DNA of 64,000 nucleotides from Lentibacillus halodurans (GCF_900112045.1 NZ_FOJW01000001.1:186001-250000); one strand, 5' to 3'; positions 1-9,751 are shown, counted from the stretch's first letter. The notes: generated by a model not told the origin, from the sequence alone. Program-made: numbers and translations.

Positions 1-266
1 TCATTCAACAAATTGGTGTTATTTTTCAATTGATTGAGTCATTGGGAAATAAAGCAAATGTTGATGGCATGTATATGGAAACCATTCTAAAAATCATTGG
101 GATAGCCTACATTGCTGAGCTTGGTGCAAACCTTACCAAGGATGCTGGACTCCAGTCAGTAGCAGCCAAAATTGAACTTGCAGGAAAAATATCCATACTT
201 TTGCTGGCTATTCCCATCATTACGGCGGTTATCGAAGCCATTTTAAGTTTCGTCGATTCTGTTTGA
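1..266 (+). CDS. spoIIIAD: Stage III sporulation protein AD, 3' end only
   Basis: Only the C-terminal ~87 residues lie in the window; the reading frame is open from base 3 and the start is upstream. The visible part is hydrophobic, with two likely membrane segments around the conserved stretch IAELGANLTKDAG. It is a small mother-cell membrane protein of the SpoIIIA-SpoIIQ channel that feeds the forespore. Identification rests on this sequence and on its position directly before spoIIIAE. The stop codon overlaps the region where the next gene begins, as expected for translational coupling in this operon. Confidence 0.9.
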   Translation, partial: IQQIGVIFQLIESLGNKANVDGMYMETILKIIGIAYIAELGANLTKDAGLQSVAAKIELAGKISILLLAIPIITAVIEAILSFVDSV

Positions 267-295
267 CACAGTCCAGGAAAGGAGTAATGCGCCGA

Positions 296-1486
296 GTGAA
301 ACAAAAAAAACGGATAGCCGGAATTGCTTTCATTCTGCTGTTACTCCTTATGGGTCAAATGACTGTTTCGGCTGCAGAAGAAGAGGAAGAACTGAATCCG
401 GAAGATATCGAGGAACAAATACTGAATGATGTTGAGCTTGATGGTGTTCAATCATACTGGAGCAGGCTTGTAAATGATTACGGCGGCTATGTACCGGAAC
501 TTGAAAAAACGAGTATTTATGAATTTATTAAAGATAATGAATCTTTTTCCATTAAAAATACATTATCGGGTCTCGTTGAATATTTACTGCATGAACTGAT
601 TCTGAATGGAAAATTATTAGGCACTTTGCTCATGCTGACCTTATTCTCGATTATTTTGCAAACGATGCATACGGCTTTTGAAAAAAGTGCCATCAGCAAG
701 ATAGCCTATTATGTTGTCTATATTGTACTCATATATCTGGCTCTGAATAGCTTTTATTTGGCGGTTTCCTATGCAAATGATGCCATCGACACAATGAGCA
801 GTTTCATGATTGCTTTATTGCCGCTTATTCTGGGGATTATGGCCACCCTTGGCAATGTTATCACGGTTTCATTCTTTCACCCGATTATTATATTTCTTAT
901 TAACTTGAGTGGCGTGCTTGTCTCTAAATTTATTTTGCCATTATTATTTCTGTCTGCACTATTATTAATTGTCAGCAGCTTAAATGACAATTATAAGGTT
1001 ACGAATCTGGCAAATTTATTCAAACAAGCCGGGATGGGAACGCTGGGTGTTTTTTTAACCATATTTTTAGGTGTCATGTCAGTACAAGGTGCATCAAGTG
1101 CAGTACAGGATGGTGTGGCGATGAAAACAACCAAATTTATTACCGGCAATTTTATCCCGGTAGTCGGAAGGACGTTCACGGATGCGACCGACACGATTTT
1201 AAGCGCATCGTTATTGTTAAAAAATGCTGTTGGAATTGTCGGTGTATTGATTATTATATTGATCGCCATATTTCCGGCTATTAAAGTTTTTGCCATTGCG
1301 CTGATATACAAGCTGGCTGCAGCGATATTACAGCCGGTCGGTGATGGGCCGGTAATCACAACATTAGATACGATCAGTAAATATATCGTATTAATTCTTG
1401 CCTGTCTTTTGGTTGTAACACTCATGTTTTTCCTGTCAATTGTCATTTTAGTCGTTGCAAGTAATATAACCATTCTCCTGCGTTAG
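296..1486 (+). CDS. spoIIIAE: Stage III sporulation protein AE
   Basis: Polytopic membrane protein of the mother-cell side of the SpoIIIA-SpoIIQ channel. The frame is open from a TTG at 263 and has an ATG at 287. I prefer the GTG at 296 because AAAGGAG at 278-284 sits 11 bases before it, giving 396 residues (B. subtilis about 399). The N terminus is KQKKR followed by a hydrophobic segment ending in VSAAEEEE, a classic signal peptide. An acidic external domain follows, then about seven hydrophobic helices from residue ~95 to the end. The gene sits between spoIIIAD and spoIIIAF in the standard order. No promoter is visible inside the operon, so it is presumably driven by the sigma-E promoter upstream of spoIIIAA, outside the window. 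Confidence 0.93.
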   Translation: MKQKKRIAGIAFILLLLLMGQMTVSAAEEEEELNPEDIEEQILNDVELDGVQSYWSRLVNDYGGYVPELEKTSIYEFIKDNESFSIKNTLSGLVEYLLHELILNGKLLGTLLMLTLFSIILQTMHTAFEKSAISKIAYYVVYIVLIYLALNSFYLAVSYANDAIDTMSSFMIALLPLILGIMATLGNVITVSFFHPIIIFLINLSGVLVSKFILPLLFLSALLLIVSSLNDNYKVTNLANLFKQAGMGTLGVFLTIFLGVMSVQGASSAVQDGVAMKTTKFITGNFIPVVGRTFTDATDTILSASLLLKNAVGIVGVLIIILIAIFPAIKVFAIALIYKLAAAILQPVGDGPVITTLDTISKYIVLILACLLVVTLMFFLSIVILVVASNITILLR

Positions 1487-1496
1487 GGGTGGAAAA

Positions 1497-2129
1497 ATGG
1501 ATATACTGATTGACTGGGTCACACAAATCATTATCTTTTTGCTGCTGGCATCTATCGTTGATTTACTAGTTCCTGCAACTTCCATGAAAAAATATGTCAA
1601 ATTGGCAGTTGGCCTGATCTTAATTCTCATTTTTTTAAAACCGGTATTTTATTTATTTGATATGGACGTCAGACAGGCACTGGAGGGCTCGATGGCTCAA
1701 GTTGAAAATGAGCAGAATGAAATTGGTCAGACAGAAAATTTAATGAAAACACAAAAAAATGAAATACAAGCCTCCCAACATGCATATATTTTAGAACAAA
1801 TGGCTGTCCAACTGAAAGATGTGGCAAACAGTTCTTTACAACAGGAATATCAGCAGGAAATAACGCATATTGATTTCCAATTTTCTAACGAGGCTGATCT
1901 TACATATGACAATATGGATGAAAAATTGAATGAAGTCACTGTAACTTTACAGGAATCAGAACCAGGGGAGGGGGGAGTGGATATTGTTGAAGATGTAGTT
2001 ATTAATACAGATGAGCCTTCAGAAAATGAAACAGAATTCGATGTGGAAGGAATTAAACAGCTGCTGCATACCTTGTGGGATGTGGAAAAAGAAAAGATCA
2101 CCATTATTGAGGAGGGAGGGTCATCTTGA
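1497..2129 (+). CDS. spoIIIAF: Stage III sporulation protein AF
   Basis: 210 residues. Two closely spaced hydrophobic segments at residues ~5-60 anchor a soluble, mostly acidic C-terminal domain. In the SpoIIIA family this domain has the ring-building fold also seen in SpoIIIAG and SpoIIIAH. The ATG follows a GGGGTGG ribosome site ten bases after the spoIIIAE stop. The 3' end overlaps the spoIIIAG start by four bases, so translation is coupled. Identity comes from gene order and the N-terminal motif VPATSMKKYVKLAVGLILI. Confidence 0.9.
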   Translation: MDILIDWVTQIIIFLLLASIVDLLVPATSMKKYVKLAVGLILILIFLKPVFYLFDMDVRQALEGSMAQVENEQNEIGQTENLMKTQKNEIQASQHAYILEQMAVQLKDVANSSLQQEYQQEITHIDFQFSNEADLTYDNMDEKLNEVTVTLQESEPGEGGVDIVEDVVINTDEPSENETEFDVEGIKQLLHTLWDVEKEKITIIEEGGSS

Positions 2130-2761
2130 AAAATCAATTAAAAAAAATACTGCGGAACTCAGATTCAACTGATAAGCCGCCGAAAAAAGCAGGCTATATT
2201 ATTGTCATCGGATTAATTGGGTTGCTGTTGATTATCATCGGCAATGTATTTTCATCAACGGAAGAAACGGATGATGATTCATCCATTAATTATGAGCAGG
2301 ACAATACGGAAGAACAAACAGCAGATGAAACATTCTCAGATAAGGCATCCGAAACGTCCGATGTAAATGAAATCGAAACTAGTTATGAAGACGACCTTCA
2401 AGCAATGCTCAACCAGATACAAGGTGTGTCAGAGGCAGAAGTGATGGTGAATCTTGAATCAACCAAAGTGAAAGTGTATGAAAAAAATCTGATAACGGGC
2501 CAACAAATAACAGAAGAATCGGACACAAACGGCGGTACAAGAGATATTGAAGATAGTCAAAAAGAGACACAAGTAGTCTTAGTGAACCAAGGGGACAAAG
2601 AAGTTCCACTGCTTATCCGGACAGAAAAACCGGATGTAAGGGGGGTCTTTGTTGTCGCTAAAGGAGTTGATCATGCAACAGTCGAACAATGGGTGGTAGA
2701 ATCAATTTCCCGTGTGCTTAATGTTCCAACACATAGAGTTTCTGTAATGCCAAAAAATTAG
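2126..2761 (+). CDS. spoIIIAG: Stage III sporulation protein AG
   Basis: 211 residues: a short cytoplasmic start, one membrane helix at ~24-43, a very acidic spacer (residues ~45-90), then the conserved ring-forming domain with MLNQIQGVSEAEVMVNLEST and a C-terminal RVLNVPTHRVSVMPK. In B. subtilis, SpoIIIAG builds a large ring in the intermembrane space between mother cell and forespore. The start is a TTG at 2126, overlapping the spoIIIAF stop, with GAGGGAGGG just upstream. The acid-rich spacer fits a salt-tolerant host. Confidence 0.92.
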   Translation: MKNQLKKILRNSDSTDKPPKKAGYIIVIGLIGLLLIIIGNVFSSTEETDDDSSINYEQDNTEEQTADETFSDKASETSDVNEIETSYEDDLQAMLNQIQGVSEAEVMVNLESTKVKVYEKNLITGQQITEESDTNGGTRDIEDSQKETQVVLVNQGDKEVPLLIRTEKPDVRGVFVVAKGVDHATVEQWVVESISRVLNVPTHRVSVMPKN

Positions 2762-2773
2762 GAGGGTATCATA

Positions 2774-3349
2774 ATGTTAAAAAAACAGACGGTCTGGCTT
2801 TTGACAATGTTAAGTTTGATGATTGTACTGAGTGTTTATTACATGACATCGCCCGGAAATAGTGGTGATCTCGCTTATTTCGATCAAGGAGAAAATGCCT
2901 CCGAGGAAACAACTTCATCTGATGCGTCAGATGAAGAGGGAACTGAAGAAGATACGGATGCAGACGTAGGTGATATTTCCAATTTAGGAGAAGATGAACT
3001 GTTTACCAACATACGGATGGAAATTCAGGATGAGCGGAGTGAGACGAAGGATCGGTTGGACGATGTTGTTGCTTCAAGTACCGCAAGTGTTGAAGAAAAG
3101 AATGAAGCAAGAGAAGAGATGAATCAGCTGGATGAGGTCTCGAGAAAAGAATCTCTTTTGGAAGACTCCATTCTCTCAGCAGCTGATTACAGCGATGTTC
3201 TTGTCCGACATGAGGATGGTAAAGTTCATGTTCACGTTAAGGAAACGGAACAGTTAAGCGATTCAGAAGTCGTTAATATCATGCAAATGGTCCAAGATGA
3301 ATTTGGAGAGATTACAGTGGATGTAATCTATCAGCCAGTGGAGGGCTGA
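2774..3349 (+). CDS. spoIIIAH: Stage III sporulation protein AH
   Basis: 191 residues: one N-terminal membrane helix (residues ~7-26), an acidic linker (Glu/Asp run at ~40-75), and a C-terminal EscJ/FliF-like ring domain. In B. subtilis this domain binds SpoIIQ from the forespore and bridges the two membranes. GGAGGG lies eight bases before the ATG. It is the last gene of the spoIIIA operon and is followed at once by a strong terminator. It is slightly shorter than the B. subtilis protein (about 218 residues). Confidence 0.92.
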   Translation: MLKKQTVWLLTMLSLMIVLSVYYMTSPGNSGDLAYFDQGENASEETTSSDASDEEGTEEDTDADVGDISNLGEDELFTNIRMEIQDERSETKDRLDDVVASSTASVEEKNEAREEMNQLDEVSRKESLLEDSILSAADYSDVLVRHEDGKVHVHVKETEQLSDSEVVNIMQMVQDEFGEITVDVIYQPVEG

Positions 3350-3361
3350 ACAGTTATCATC

Positions 3362-3396
3362 AAAACCGGGTGCACATCACACCCGGTTTTTATTTA
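3362..3396 (+). terminator. Rho-independent terminator of the spoIIIA operon
   Basis: Perfect 11-bp stem AAAACCGGGTG / CACCCGGTTTT with a 7-base loop, followed by TTTATTTA. It begins 12 bases after the spoIIIAH stop. Confidence 0.93.
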
Positions 3397-3488
3397 TATA
3401 TTCGCATAAATGGCAGAAGATTGATATAATGTTTATGCTGAAACGGTTTACATAAAAAAACGGTTTCCAAAACGGCGATGATTTCAGG

Positions 3489-3518
3489 TTGATGTTTTCA
3501 TTAAAATTATCGTAAAAT
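3489..3518 (+). promoter_or_regulatory. Likely sigma-A promoter of accBC-yqhY
   Basis: TTGATG at 3489-3494 and TAAAAT at 3513-3518 are 18 bases apart, so transcription would begin near 3525. A weaker second candidate is TTCGCA (3401) with a perfect TATAAT at 3425-3430. Three AAACGG-type direct repeats lie at about 3439-3475 between the two. Confidence 0.55.
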
Positions 3519-3532
3519 GTTAAATGGAGTTA

Positions 3533-3549
3533 TTAGTACCTGTTATTAA
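3533..3549 (+). promoter_or_regulatory. Putative FapR operator
   Basis: TTAGTACCTGTTATTAA matches the FapR palindrome TTAGTACCTGGTACTAA at 15 of 17 positions, including the whole left arm and centre. It lies immediately downstream of the predicted start point and upstream of accB, a position where bound repressor would block transcription. FapR represses fatty-acid and phospholipid genes and is released by malonyl-CoA, which is the product of the acetyl-CoA carboxylase that these genes help encode. Binding here is inferred. Confidence 0.8.
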
Positions 3550-3576
3550 TCTGTGAGAAATGAAAGGGTGCAGGAC

Positions 3577-4080
3577 ATGTTAAAAGTACAGGAAATACGT
3601 GAATTAATAAAACTCATCGATCAGTCATCAATTGATGAATTTACTTATGAAGCAGACGGAACAAGTGTTACGATGAAAAAATCAAGTGACAATCCGGTTA
3701 CTGCCGAAAATGCTAAGCCGGCCGAGACAATCGAGAGATCGACTGAAACGGTCAAGTCTGCAGAACCGGAAATCCATGCTGAACAAAAAGAAGACAGTAT
3801 TCTAACAGAAAAAACTGCTGCAGACACACAAGCCGATTTTGATCATGAGATCGTTTCCCCGATGGTGGGGACATTTTATGCTAAACCAAACCCGGAAAGT
3901 GATACGTATGTTCAGCAAGGATCAAAGGTTGAGAAAGACACCGTTGTCTGTATTGTAGAAGCAATGAAATTATTTAACGAAATCGAAGCTGAAACAAACG
4001 GAGAAATAACGGAAATCTTGGCAGATGATGGTGAACTGGTGGAATACGGTCAGCCATTATTCAGAGTGAAGACAAAGTAA
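3577..4080 (+). CDS. accB: Biotin carboxyl carrier protein of acetyl-CoA carboxylase
   Basis: 167 residues from the ATG at 3577, chosen because AAGGG lies eight bases upstream and the N terminus [17 protein letters not shown] is the family start. The frame is open further upstream to a GTG at 3553. A Glu/Ala/Thr-rich linker (residues ~35-85) leads to the biotinyl domain, with the biotin attachment motif EAMKLF at Lys131. The protein carries the carboxyl group from AccC to the AccAD carboxyltransferase in malonyl-CoA synthesis. It forms an operon with accC and yqhY. Confidence 0.96.
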   Translation: MLKVQEIRELIKLIDQSSIDEFTYEADGTSVTMKKSSDNPVTAENAKPAETIERSTETVKSAEPEIHAEQKEDSILTEKTAADTQADFDHEIVSPMVGTFYAKPNPESDTYVQQGSKVEKDTVVCIVEAMKLFNEIEAETNGEITEILADDGELVEYGQPLFRVKTK

Positions 4081-4093
4081 GGGGATGTCACGG

Positions 4094-5458
4094 GTGATTA
4101 AAAAAGTACTCATTGCGAACAGAGGGGAAATAGCGGTTCGCATCATACGGGCTTGTAAAGAAATGAATATTGCAACTGTTGCTGTTTATTCCGAAGCGGA
4201 TAAGGATGCTCTGCACGTGCAACTGGCTGATGAAGCATACTGCATCGGTCCATCGCTCAGTAAAGATAGCTACTTAAATTTTACGAACATCATGAGTGTC
4301 GCGACACTGACCGAGGTTGATGCGATTCATCCCGGGTACGGATTTCTTGCAGAGAATGCTGATTTCGCCGAGATTTGTAAAGCATGTAACATCACATTTA
4401 TCGGCCCTTCCGCCGAAGCCATTCAAAAGATGGGGATCAAAGATGTAGCTCGGGAAACAATGAAAGCAGCTGATGTACCAATCGTACCGGGATCGGAAGG
4501 AATTGTTGAAAATGAAGAGGAAGCTACCAAAATAGCCGATGAGATAGGCTATCCGGTCATCATCAAAGCAACTGCAGGTGGCGGAGGTAAAGGAATCCGT
4601 GTTGCCAAAACAAAAGAAGACCTGATTAAAGGCGTACGCGTGACACAGGAAGAAGCAGAAAAGTCGTTTGGTAACCCGGGTGTTTATCTGGAGAAATTTA
4701 TTGAGGATTTTCGTCATGTGGAAATCCAGGTGCTGGCTGATCAGCATGGGAATACCCTGCATCTTGGCGAGCGGGACTGTTCGATTCAACGAAGACTCCA
4801 AAAATTAATCGAAGAAACGCCATCACCTGCTTTGACACCCGAGATCCGCATGGAAATGGGAGAAGCTGCTGTGAAGGCTGCTGAAGCTGTTGACTATGTC
4901 GGTGCAGGAACAATTGAATTTATTTTTGACAGAAAAACACAGTCATTTTATTTTATGGAAATGAATACAAGGATTCAGGTAGAGCATCCTGTAACCGAAA
5001 TGGTAACCGGAGTTGACTTAATCAAAGAGCAGATCAAAATAGCCAACCATGAAAAAATATCTTTCCAGCAAGACGATATCGAGTTTGATGGATGGGCTAT
5101 GGAATGCCGGATTAATGCGGAAAGTCCGTTTAAAAATTTCATGCCATCCCCGGGTAAAATAGATTTGTACCTGCCTCCAGGCGGTTTAGGAGTAAGGATC
5201 GATTCAGGAGCTTATCCCGGCTATAGCATTCCGCCATTTTATGATTCCATGGTGGCAAAATTAATTACGTACGGAAAATCAAGGAAAGAAGCCATTGACA
5301 GAATGAAACGATCACTGGATGAGTTCGTTGTTGAAGGTGTTGATACGACCATTCCGTTTCATCGTCAAATCATGGAGCACGCTGTTTTCGTGAATGGTGA
5401 TTTTAACACGAAATTCCTTGAGGAAAATCTGATAACAGAAAAGGATGATGATAGATGA
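4094..5458 (+). CDS. accC: Biotin carboxylase of acetyl-CoA carboxylase
   Basis: ATP-grasp enzyme that carboxylates the biotin on AccB using bicarbonate and ATP. The preferred start is the GTG at 4094, nine bases after AAGGGG; the ATG at 4085 abuts that site. This gives 454 residues. Visible are [20 protein letters not shown] at the N terminus, the glycine-rich ATP loop [28 protein letters not shown], and [15 protein letters not shown] with the catalytic region near residue 290. The stop overlaps the yqhY start (ATGA). Confidence 0.97.
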   Translation: MIKKVLIANRGEIAVRIIRACKEMNIATVAVYSEADKDALHVQLADEAYCIGPSLSKDSYLNFTNIMSVATLTEVDAIHPGYGFLAENADFAEICKACNITFIGPSAEAIQKMGIKDVARETMKAADVPIVPGSEGIVENEEEATKIADEIGYPVIIKATAGGGGKGIRVAKTKEDLIKGVRVTQEEAEKSFGNPGVYLEKFIEDFRHVEIQVLADQHGNTLHLGERDCSIQRRLQKLIEETPSPALTPEIRMEMGEAAVKAAEAVDYVGAGTIEFIFDRKTQSFYFMEMNTRIQVEHPVTEMVTGVDLIKEQIKIANHEKISFQQDDIEFDGWAMECRINAESPFKNFMPSPGKIDLYLPPGGLGVRIDSGAYPGYSIPPFYDSMVAKLITYGKSRKEAIDRMKRSLDEFVVEGVDTTIPFHRQIMEHAVFVNGDFNTKFLEENLITEKDDDR

Positions 5459-5841
5459 GTGAACAGCCTTTGCTGAATGTAAGTGATGATACAAATCTGG
5501 GAAGCGTAGAGATTGCCCCGGAAGTTATTGAAGTCATAACAGGCATTGCGGCATCTGAAGTGGATGGCGTATCATCCATGCGCGGAAACTTTGCTACAGG
5601 TGTTGTAGAACGATTTGGTAAAAAATCACATGGTAAGGGAGTTAAAGTTGAACTTACTGAAAACGGTATCCTGATCGACTTGTTTGTTGTGCTGAATTTC
5701 GGTGTTTCGATACCTAAGGTGGCGCAGCAGCTACAGGAAAATATCCGTCAAACATTAAAAAATATGACAGCATTGGAAATTGATGAAATCAATATCCACG
5801 TCGTCGGTGTTCATATGGAAGGTACAGAAGAAAACGAGTAA
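5455..5841 (+). CDS. yqhY: Asp23/Gls24 family protein YqhY
   Basis: 128 residues of the Asp23/Gls24 (DUF322) family, with the characteristic [21 protein letters not shown] and NIHVVGVHM. YqhY is conserved next to accBC in Firmicutes. In B. subtilis its loss disturbs acetyl-CoA carboxylase control, so a role in tuning that enzyme is likely, though its biochemistry is unsettled. It overlaps accC by four bases and ends just before a terminator, which closes the fatty-acid unit and separates it from nusB. Confidence 0.9.
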   Translation: MSEQPLLNVSDDTNLGSVEIAPEVIEVITGIAASEVDGVSSMRGNFATGVVERFGKKSHGKGVKVELTENGILIDLFVVLNFGVSIPKVAQQLQENIRQTLKNMTALEIDEINIHVVGVHMEGTEENE

Positions 5842-5874
5842 GGTCAAAAGAGAACGTCTTTTGACCTTCTTTTG
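5840..5874 (+). terminator. Terminator of accB-accC-yqhY
   Basis: Perfect 11-bp stem AGGTCAAAAGA / TCTTTTGACCT with a 5-base loop and a TCTTTT tail. It overlaps the yqhY stop codon. Confidence 0.9.
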
Positions 5875-5910
5875 TAACGCCAGGAAAGTATATACATGGT
5901 ACCTTATAAA

Positions 5911-5956
5911 AAACTTCGGCATTCGTATGAGACGAGGCGAATGCGGAGTTTTTCTT
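5911..5956 (+). repeat. Second stem-loop, terminator-like palindromic element
   Basis: AACTTCGGCATTCG pairs imperfectly with CGAATGCGGAGTT (one bulge) and is followed by TTTTTCTT. It resembles a weaker stem-loop at 29598-29640 in the same kind of position. It may be a backup terminator or a small dispersed palindrome. Confidence 0.6.
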
Positions 5957-5999
5957 CATTATATGGTTCATTTTCATTGTGGCTTTAGGGTTGCAATCG

Positions 6000-6008
6000 T
6001 GTTATGAT
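6000..6008 (+). promoter_or_regulatory. Extended -10 promoter upstream of nusB
   Basis: TGTTATGAT is an extended -10 element (TGn plus TATGAT). No good -35 box lies at 17 bases. It stands between the two stem-loops and nusB, where a new transcription start is needed for the nusB-to-recN series. Confidence 0.45.
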
Positions 6009-6042
6009 TTGAATGAGATATCAATCAAAGGAGCTATGCATG

Positions 6043-6423
6043 ATGAATCGTCACGCAGCACGAGAAAAAGCATTTCAAATACTGTTTCAGTTGGACATGA
6101 ACGACAAACATCCTGAACAGGCCATGAAGGATCATCCAGAATCTTTAGAGGTCGATTCTTATTTAAAAAGTCTTGTTGAAGGTGTAGCCGAACATAAAAA
6201 TATGATTGATCAAACAATCGCAGAACATATGGAGAAATGGACCATTGACCGGATTGCTTCTGTGGAAAAAACAATCCTGCGCATGGCTGTTTACGAGATT
6301 AGGTATATGGAAGATATACCGGAAAATGTGGCTATCAATGAAGCCGTAGAACTTGCTCATTTATATGGGGATGAAAAATCCGGAAAGTTTGTAAATGGAG
6401 TTCTGGCCAAATTTTTAGCATAG
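6043..6423 (+). CDS. nusB: Transcription antitermination factor NusB
   Basis: All-helical RNA-binding protein that works with NusE/S10 at boxA in rRNA antitermination. The frame opens at 6013, but the family begins MNRHAAREKAFQILFQLDMN, so the ATG at 6043 is used; AAAGGAG at 6027-6033 is nine bases before it. The product is 126 residues. The conserved C-terminal half has IDRIASVEKTILRMAVYEI and NEAVELAHLYGDEKSGKFVNGVL. It heads the conserved nusB-folD-xseA-xseB-ispA series. Confidence 0.95.
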   Translation: MNRHAAREKAFQILFQLDMNDKHPEQAMKDHPESLEVDSYLKSLVEGVAEHKNMIDQTIAEHMEKWTIDRIASVEKTILRMAVYEIRYMEDIPENVAINEAVELAHLYGDEKSGKFVNGVLAKFLA

Positions 6424-6438
6424 AGAGGGGATGAAGCT

Positions 6439-7299
6439 ATGACAGCTGACGTAATTGACGGAAAAGCACTTGCTCATAAACTCAGGGGAGAAATGACAAG
6501 GGAAGTATCGCAATTGAAGGACCAGGCAATCTTTCCACATTTAACAGTCATTATAGTTGGAGATGACCCTGCATCAAAATCATATGTAAACGGAAAAAAG
6601 AAAGCATCAGCTGAAACAGGTATCTCTTCCGATATTATAGAAATGCCATCATCAACTTCAGAGGACAAACTGCTGGAAAAAATTTACGAGTTGAACAGCG
6701 ACAAAACAGTTCATGGCATACTCGTGCAGCTTCCACTTCCGGTACATATTCATGAACAGAGGATTATTGAAGCCATTAATCCTGACAAAGATGTTGATGG
6801 ATTCCACCCGATTAATATTGGTAAAATGATGACAGGCAATGACACGTTTTTGCCTTGTACACCGTATGGGATTATAACGATGCTCCATTCATACGGCATC
6901 CAATTGGAAGGAAAACACGCTGTTGTCATCGGACGGAGTAATATTGTCGGAAAGCCGGTGGGACAACTGCTGCTGAATGAACATGCAACCGTTACGTACT
7001 GCCACTCAAAAACCAGCTATCTGACTAGCTTTACTGCCGACGCCGACATTCTTATTGTTGCTGTCGGAAAACCGAATGTTATTCGATCTGAACATATTAA
7101 GCAAGGTGCAGTAATTATCGACGTTGGCATCAATCGTCTGAACGATGGGACACTAACAGGGGACGTGGACTTTGAATCAGCAGCTGAGAAGGCATCTTAC
7201 ATAACACCTGTTCCAAAAGGGGTAGGACCCATGACAATTACGATGCTGCTCTCAAATACGATTAAAGCTGCTAAAGGACTGTCATACCTTGGAGGATAA
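6439..7299 (+). CDS. folD: Bifunctional methylenetetrahydrofolate dehydrogenase/cyclohydrolase
   Basis: 286 residues. Interconverts 5,10-methylene-, methenyl- and 10-formyl-tetrahydrofolate for purine and formyl-Met synthesis. Family signatures are visible: YVNGKKKASAETGI with the active-site lysine near residue 54, HGILVQLPLP, the Rossmann motif GRSNIVGKPVGQLL, and the C-terminal PKGVGPMTITML. GAGAGGGG precedes the ATG. The 3' end overlaps the xseA start by 11 bases. Confidence 0.97.
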   Translation: MTADVIDGKALAHKLRGEMTREVSQLKDQAIFPHLTVIIVGDDPASKSYVNGKKKASAETGISSDIIEMPSSTSEDKLLEKIYELNSDKTVHGILVQLPLPVHIHEQRIIEAINPDKDVDGFHPINIGKMMTGNDTFLPCTPYGIITMLHSYGIQLEGKHAVVIGRSNIVGKPVGQLLLNEHATVTYCHSKTSYLTSFTADADILIVAVGKPNVIRSEHIKQGAVIIDVGINRLNDGTLTGDVDFESAAEKASYITPVPKGVGPMTITMLLSNTIKAAKGLSYLGG

Positions 7300-8647
7300 A
7301 TATTTAACGGTAACAGCTCTTACCAGATATATAAAACGTAAATTTACAACAGACCCGCATTTAAAGAATATATGGCTGAAAGGGGAAATATCAAACTTTA
7401 AACACCATAGCCGCGGTCATATGTATTTAACGATCAAAGATGATCATACCCGTATTCAGGCGGTTATGTTTGCAAGCAATAACCGCGGACTAAGATTCCG
7501 GCCGGAAAATGGGATGAATGTGCTGATACGTGGAGAAATCGGTGTATTTGAACAATTCGGACAATACCAGCTGTATATTCAACAAATGGAGCCGGATGGA
7601 GTTGGATCACTTTATTTGGCTTTCGAACAATTAAAAGAAAAATTACATAAACAAGGTTATTTTGATAAACAGGCAAAAAGAGAACTGCCTGCGTTTCCTG
7701 AACATATTGGCATTATTACATCACCTACAGGAGCAGCTGTACGTGATATCATTACAACAATTAAACGCAGATATCCAATCGTACAAACAACCATTATACC
7801 TGCCCTTGTACAGGGTGAAAACGCACCACAGTCCATTGCTGAAGCCATTGATCGGGCGAGTCAGCAAATCAATTGTGATGTTTTGATTGTTGGCAGGGGC
7901 GGGGGTTCGATTGAGGAGTTGTGGAGTTTCAATGAGGAGATCGTGGCCGATGCGATTTTTCATGCTGCGATCCCTGTCATTTCGGCAGTCGGACACGAAA
8001 CAGATATTACGATCAGTGATTATGTAGCTGATGTAAGAGCACCGACGCCAACAGGTGCTGCTGAGATTGCAGTTCCATCTCAGCTGGAACTGTTGGATAA
8101 AATAAACAGCATCCAGCGTTCATTAACACGCATTGTCAGTGAACAGATATCAGCATCAAGGCAAACGTTAAATCGAATGAAGCAGTCATACGCATTTCGT
8201 TACCCTGAACAATTGGTCGTGCAAAAAGAACAGGAATTGGATAAAAATGTAGAGCGTCTGGAAAAGGCTTTTAGCCGTGAATGGCGGCGAAAACATGATT
8301 TATTGACACATTTAAATGCTCGGCTGCTCGCTCTTCATCCCAGCAGGCAAATCGACCGTACCAATAAGGAACTGAAACAATTTACAAAACAAATCAATCA
8401 TTTGATGACGAAACAGTTAGAGCAAAAAGAAGCCAGGCTGCAAAATGTCATTGAAAAATTGTCACTGTTGAACCCGCTTGAAACGATGAAGCGCGGTTAT
8501 GCCATTACGTATACGTCATCAGGCCAACTGGTTAAATCTGTTCGGCATGTAGCTGAATCAGACCAAATAGCAGTCAGGTTATCTGATGGAAAATTGCAAT
8601 GCCGGGTATTGGATATAAAGGAGGAAAATAATGGAGCAGGAGAATAA
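7289..8647 (+). CDS. xseA: Exodeoxyribonuclease VII large subunit
   Basis: 452 residues; the start is a TTG at 7289 inside the end of folD, with AAAGGA about 11 bases upstream. An N-terminal OB-fold (residues ~5-110, with [20 protein letters not shown]) binds single-stranded DNA. The central nuclease domain carries [14 protein letters not shown] and [15 protein letters not shown], and a long C-terminal coiled coil (residues ~270-400) binds XseB. The complex degrades single-stranded DNA from both ends. It overlaps xseB by 17 bases, so the subunits are probably made in a coupled way. Confidence 0.96.
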   Translation: MEDKYLTVTALTRYIKRKFTTDPHLKNIWLKGEISNFKHHSRGHMYLTIKDDHTRIQAVMFASNNRGLRFRPENGMNVLIRGEIGVFEQFGQYQLYIQQMEPDGVGSLYLAFEQLKEKLHKQGYFDKQAKRELPAFPEHIGIITSPTGAAVRDIITTIKRRYPIVQTTIIPALVQGENAPQSIAEAIDRASQQINCDVLIVGRGGGSIEELWSFNEEIVADAIFHAAIPVISAVGHETDITISDYVADVRAPTPTGAAEIAVPSQLELLDKINSIQRSLTRIVSEQISASRQTLNRMKQSYAFRYPEQLVVQKEQELDKNVERLEKAFSREWRRKHDLLTHLNARLLALHPSRQIDRTNKELKQFTKQINHLMTKQLEQKEARLQNVIEKLSLLNPLETMKRGYAITYTSSGQLVKSVRHVAESDQIAVRLSDGKLQCRVLDIKEENNGAGE

Positions 8648-8864
8648 CCTTTCGTTTGAAGAGGCTATGCTCGAATTGGAGAAGATTGTGGAAAAACTGG
8701 AAAAAGGAGATGTGCCTTTAGAAAAAGCAATCTCATATTATCAGGAAGGTATGCATCTTTCTAAGGTGTGTAACGATAAATTAACCAATGTTCAGGAAAA
8801 GATGACTAAAATCATGAACGAGCAGGGACAATTTGAAACGTTTGAAATACAGGAGGAAGAATGA
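8631..8864 (+). CDS. xseB: Exodeoxyribonuclease VII small subunit
   Basis: 77 residues with the family core [32 protein letters not shown], a helical hairpin that wraps the XseA coiled coil. It starts within xseA after a strong AAAGGAGGAAAAT site and ends overlapping the ispA start by four bases. Confidence 0.95.
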   Translation: MEQENNLSFEEAMLELEKIVEKLEKGDVPLEKAISYYQEGMHLSKVCNDKLTNVQEKMTKIMNEQGQFETFEIQEEE

Positions 8865-9751
8865 TCGTGCAGCAGGAACTTAACGACTTTATCAATACAA
8901 ATAAAGAGCTGATTCAACATGAACTCCGCCATCATTTGCACCAGCTGGATGTACCTGAACGACTGAAGGCTTCGATGATTTATTCGATACAAGCGGGGGG
9001 GAAACGGCTGAGACCTGTTCTTTTCATGGCAAGTTATAATGCATACAATCATGATTTAAATAAAGCACTCTCACCAGCCGTCGCACTAGAAATGATCCAT
9101 ACGTACTCCCTGATTCATGATGACTTGCCGGCGATGGATGACGATGACCTCCGGCGCGGACAGCCCACAAATCATAAAAAGTATGATGAAGCTACGGCTA
9201 TTTTGGCTGGTGATGCTTTATTGACATTCAGTTTTGAACTCATTATAAATGATCCCCATTTAACAGATCAGCAAAAGATACACCTCGTTCAGCTCCTTTC
9301 AGAGGCAAGCGGTCCTAAAGGGATGGTGGCCGGACAGATACTTGATATAGAAGCCGAGAAAAAAGCTGTTTCACTTGAGGAGCTGGAAACAATCCATACG
9401 CTTAAAACAGGGGAGTTATTCCGTTATGCCATTCGATCAGGAGCTTATCTTGGTGAGGCAACACACGAGCAAATTGTTCATTTAGATGAATTTGCCCATT
9501 ACCTCGGACTCATTTTTCAGGTGCAGGATGATATCCTGGATGTAACCGGTGAACCAGGGAAAACCGGAAAACCTGTCGGCAGTGATGAAGCAAATGAAAA
9601 AAATACATACGTTAAATTATTAGGGCTTGAAGGAGCAATTGAAAAGAAGAAGTATTATGTCAAAAAGGCAAATAAAGCATTGTATGATGCGAATGCCGAA
9701 TCATCCTATCTGATGTCGCTGGCCGATTATTTCAGTAGCCGTGATCATTAA
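8861..9751 (+). CDS. ispA: Farnesyl diphosphate synthase (polyprenyl synthetase)
   Basis: 296 residues. Condenses isopentenyl diphosphate with dimethylallyl and geranyl diphosphate to farnesyl diphosphate, the precursor of undecaprenyl and menaquinone chains. Both aspartate-rich motifs are visible: [15 protein letters not shown] and [13 protein letters not shown], as is GGKRLRPVL for diphosphate binding. GGAGG lies just upstream of the ATG at 8861. In most Bacillaceae dxs follows ispA closely; here the OLE RNA and oapA follow, and dxs is missing. Confidence 0.96.
   Translation: MIVQQELNDFINTNKELIQHELRHHLHQLDVPERLKASMIYSIQAGGKRLRPVLFMASYNAYNHDLNKALSPAVALEMIHTYSLIHDDLPAMDDDDLRRGQPTNHKKYDEATAILAGDALLTFSFELIINDPHLTDQQKIHLVQLLSEASGPKGMVAGQILDIEAEKKAVSLEELETIHTLKTGELFRYAIRSGAYLGEATHEQIVHLDEFAHYLGLIFQVQDDILDVTGEPGKTGKPVGSDEANEKNTYVKLLGLEGAIEKKKYYVKKANKALYDANAESSYLMSLADYFSSRDH

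Noticed and set aside
991-1473. 160-codon minus-strand open frame within spoIIIAE
   Set aside because: Shadow of a highly hydrophobic gene on the other strand; no start signals.
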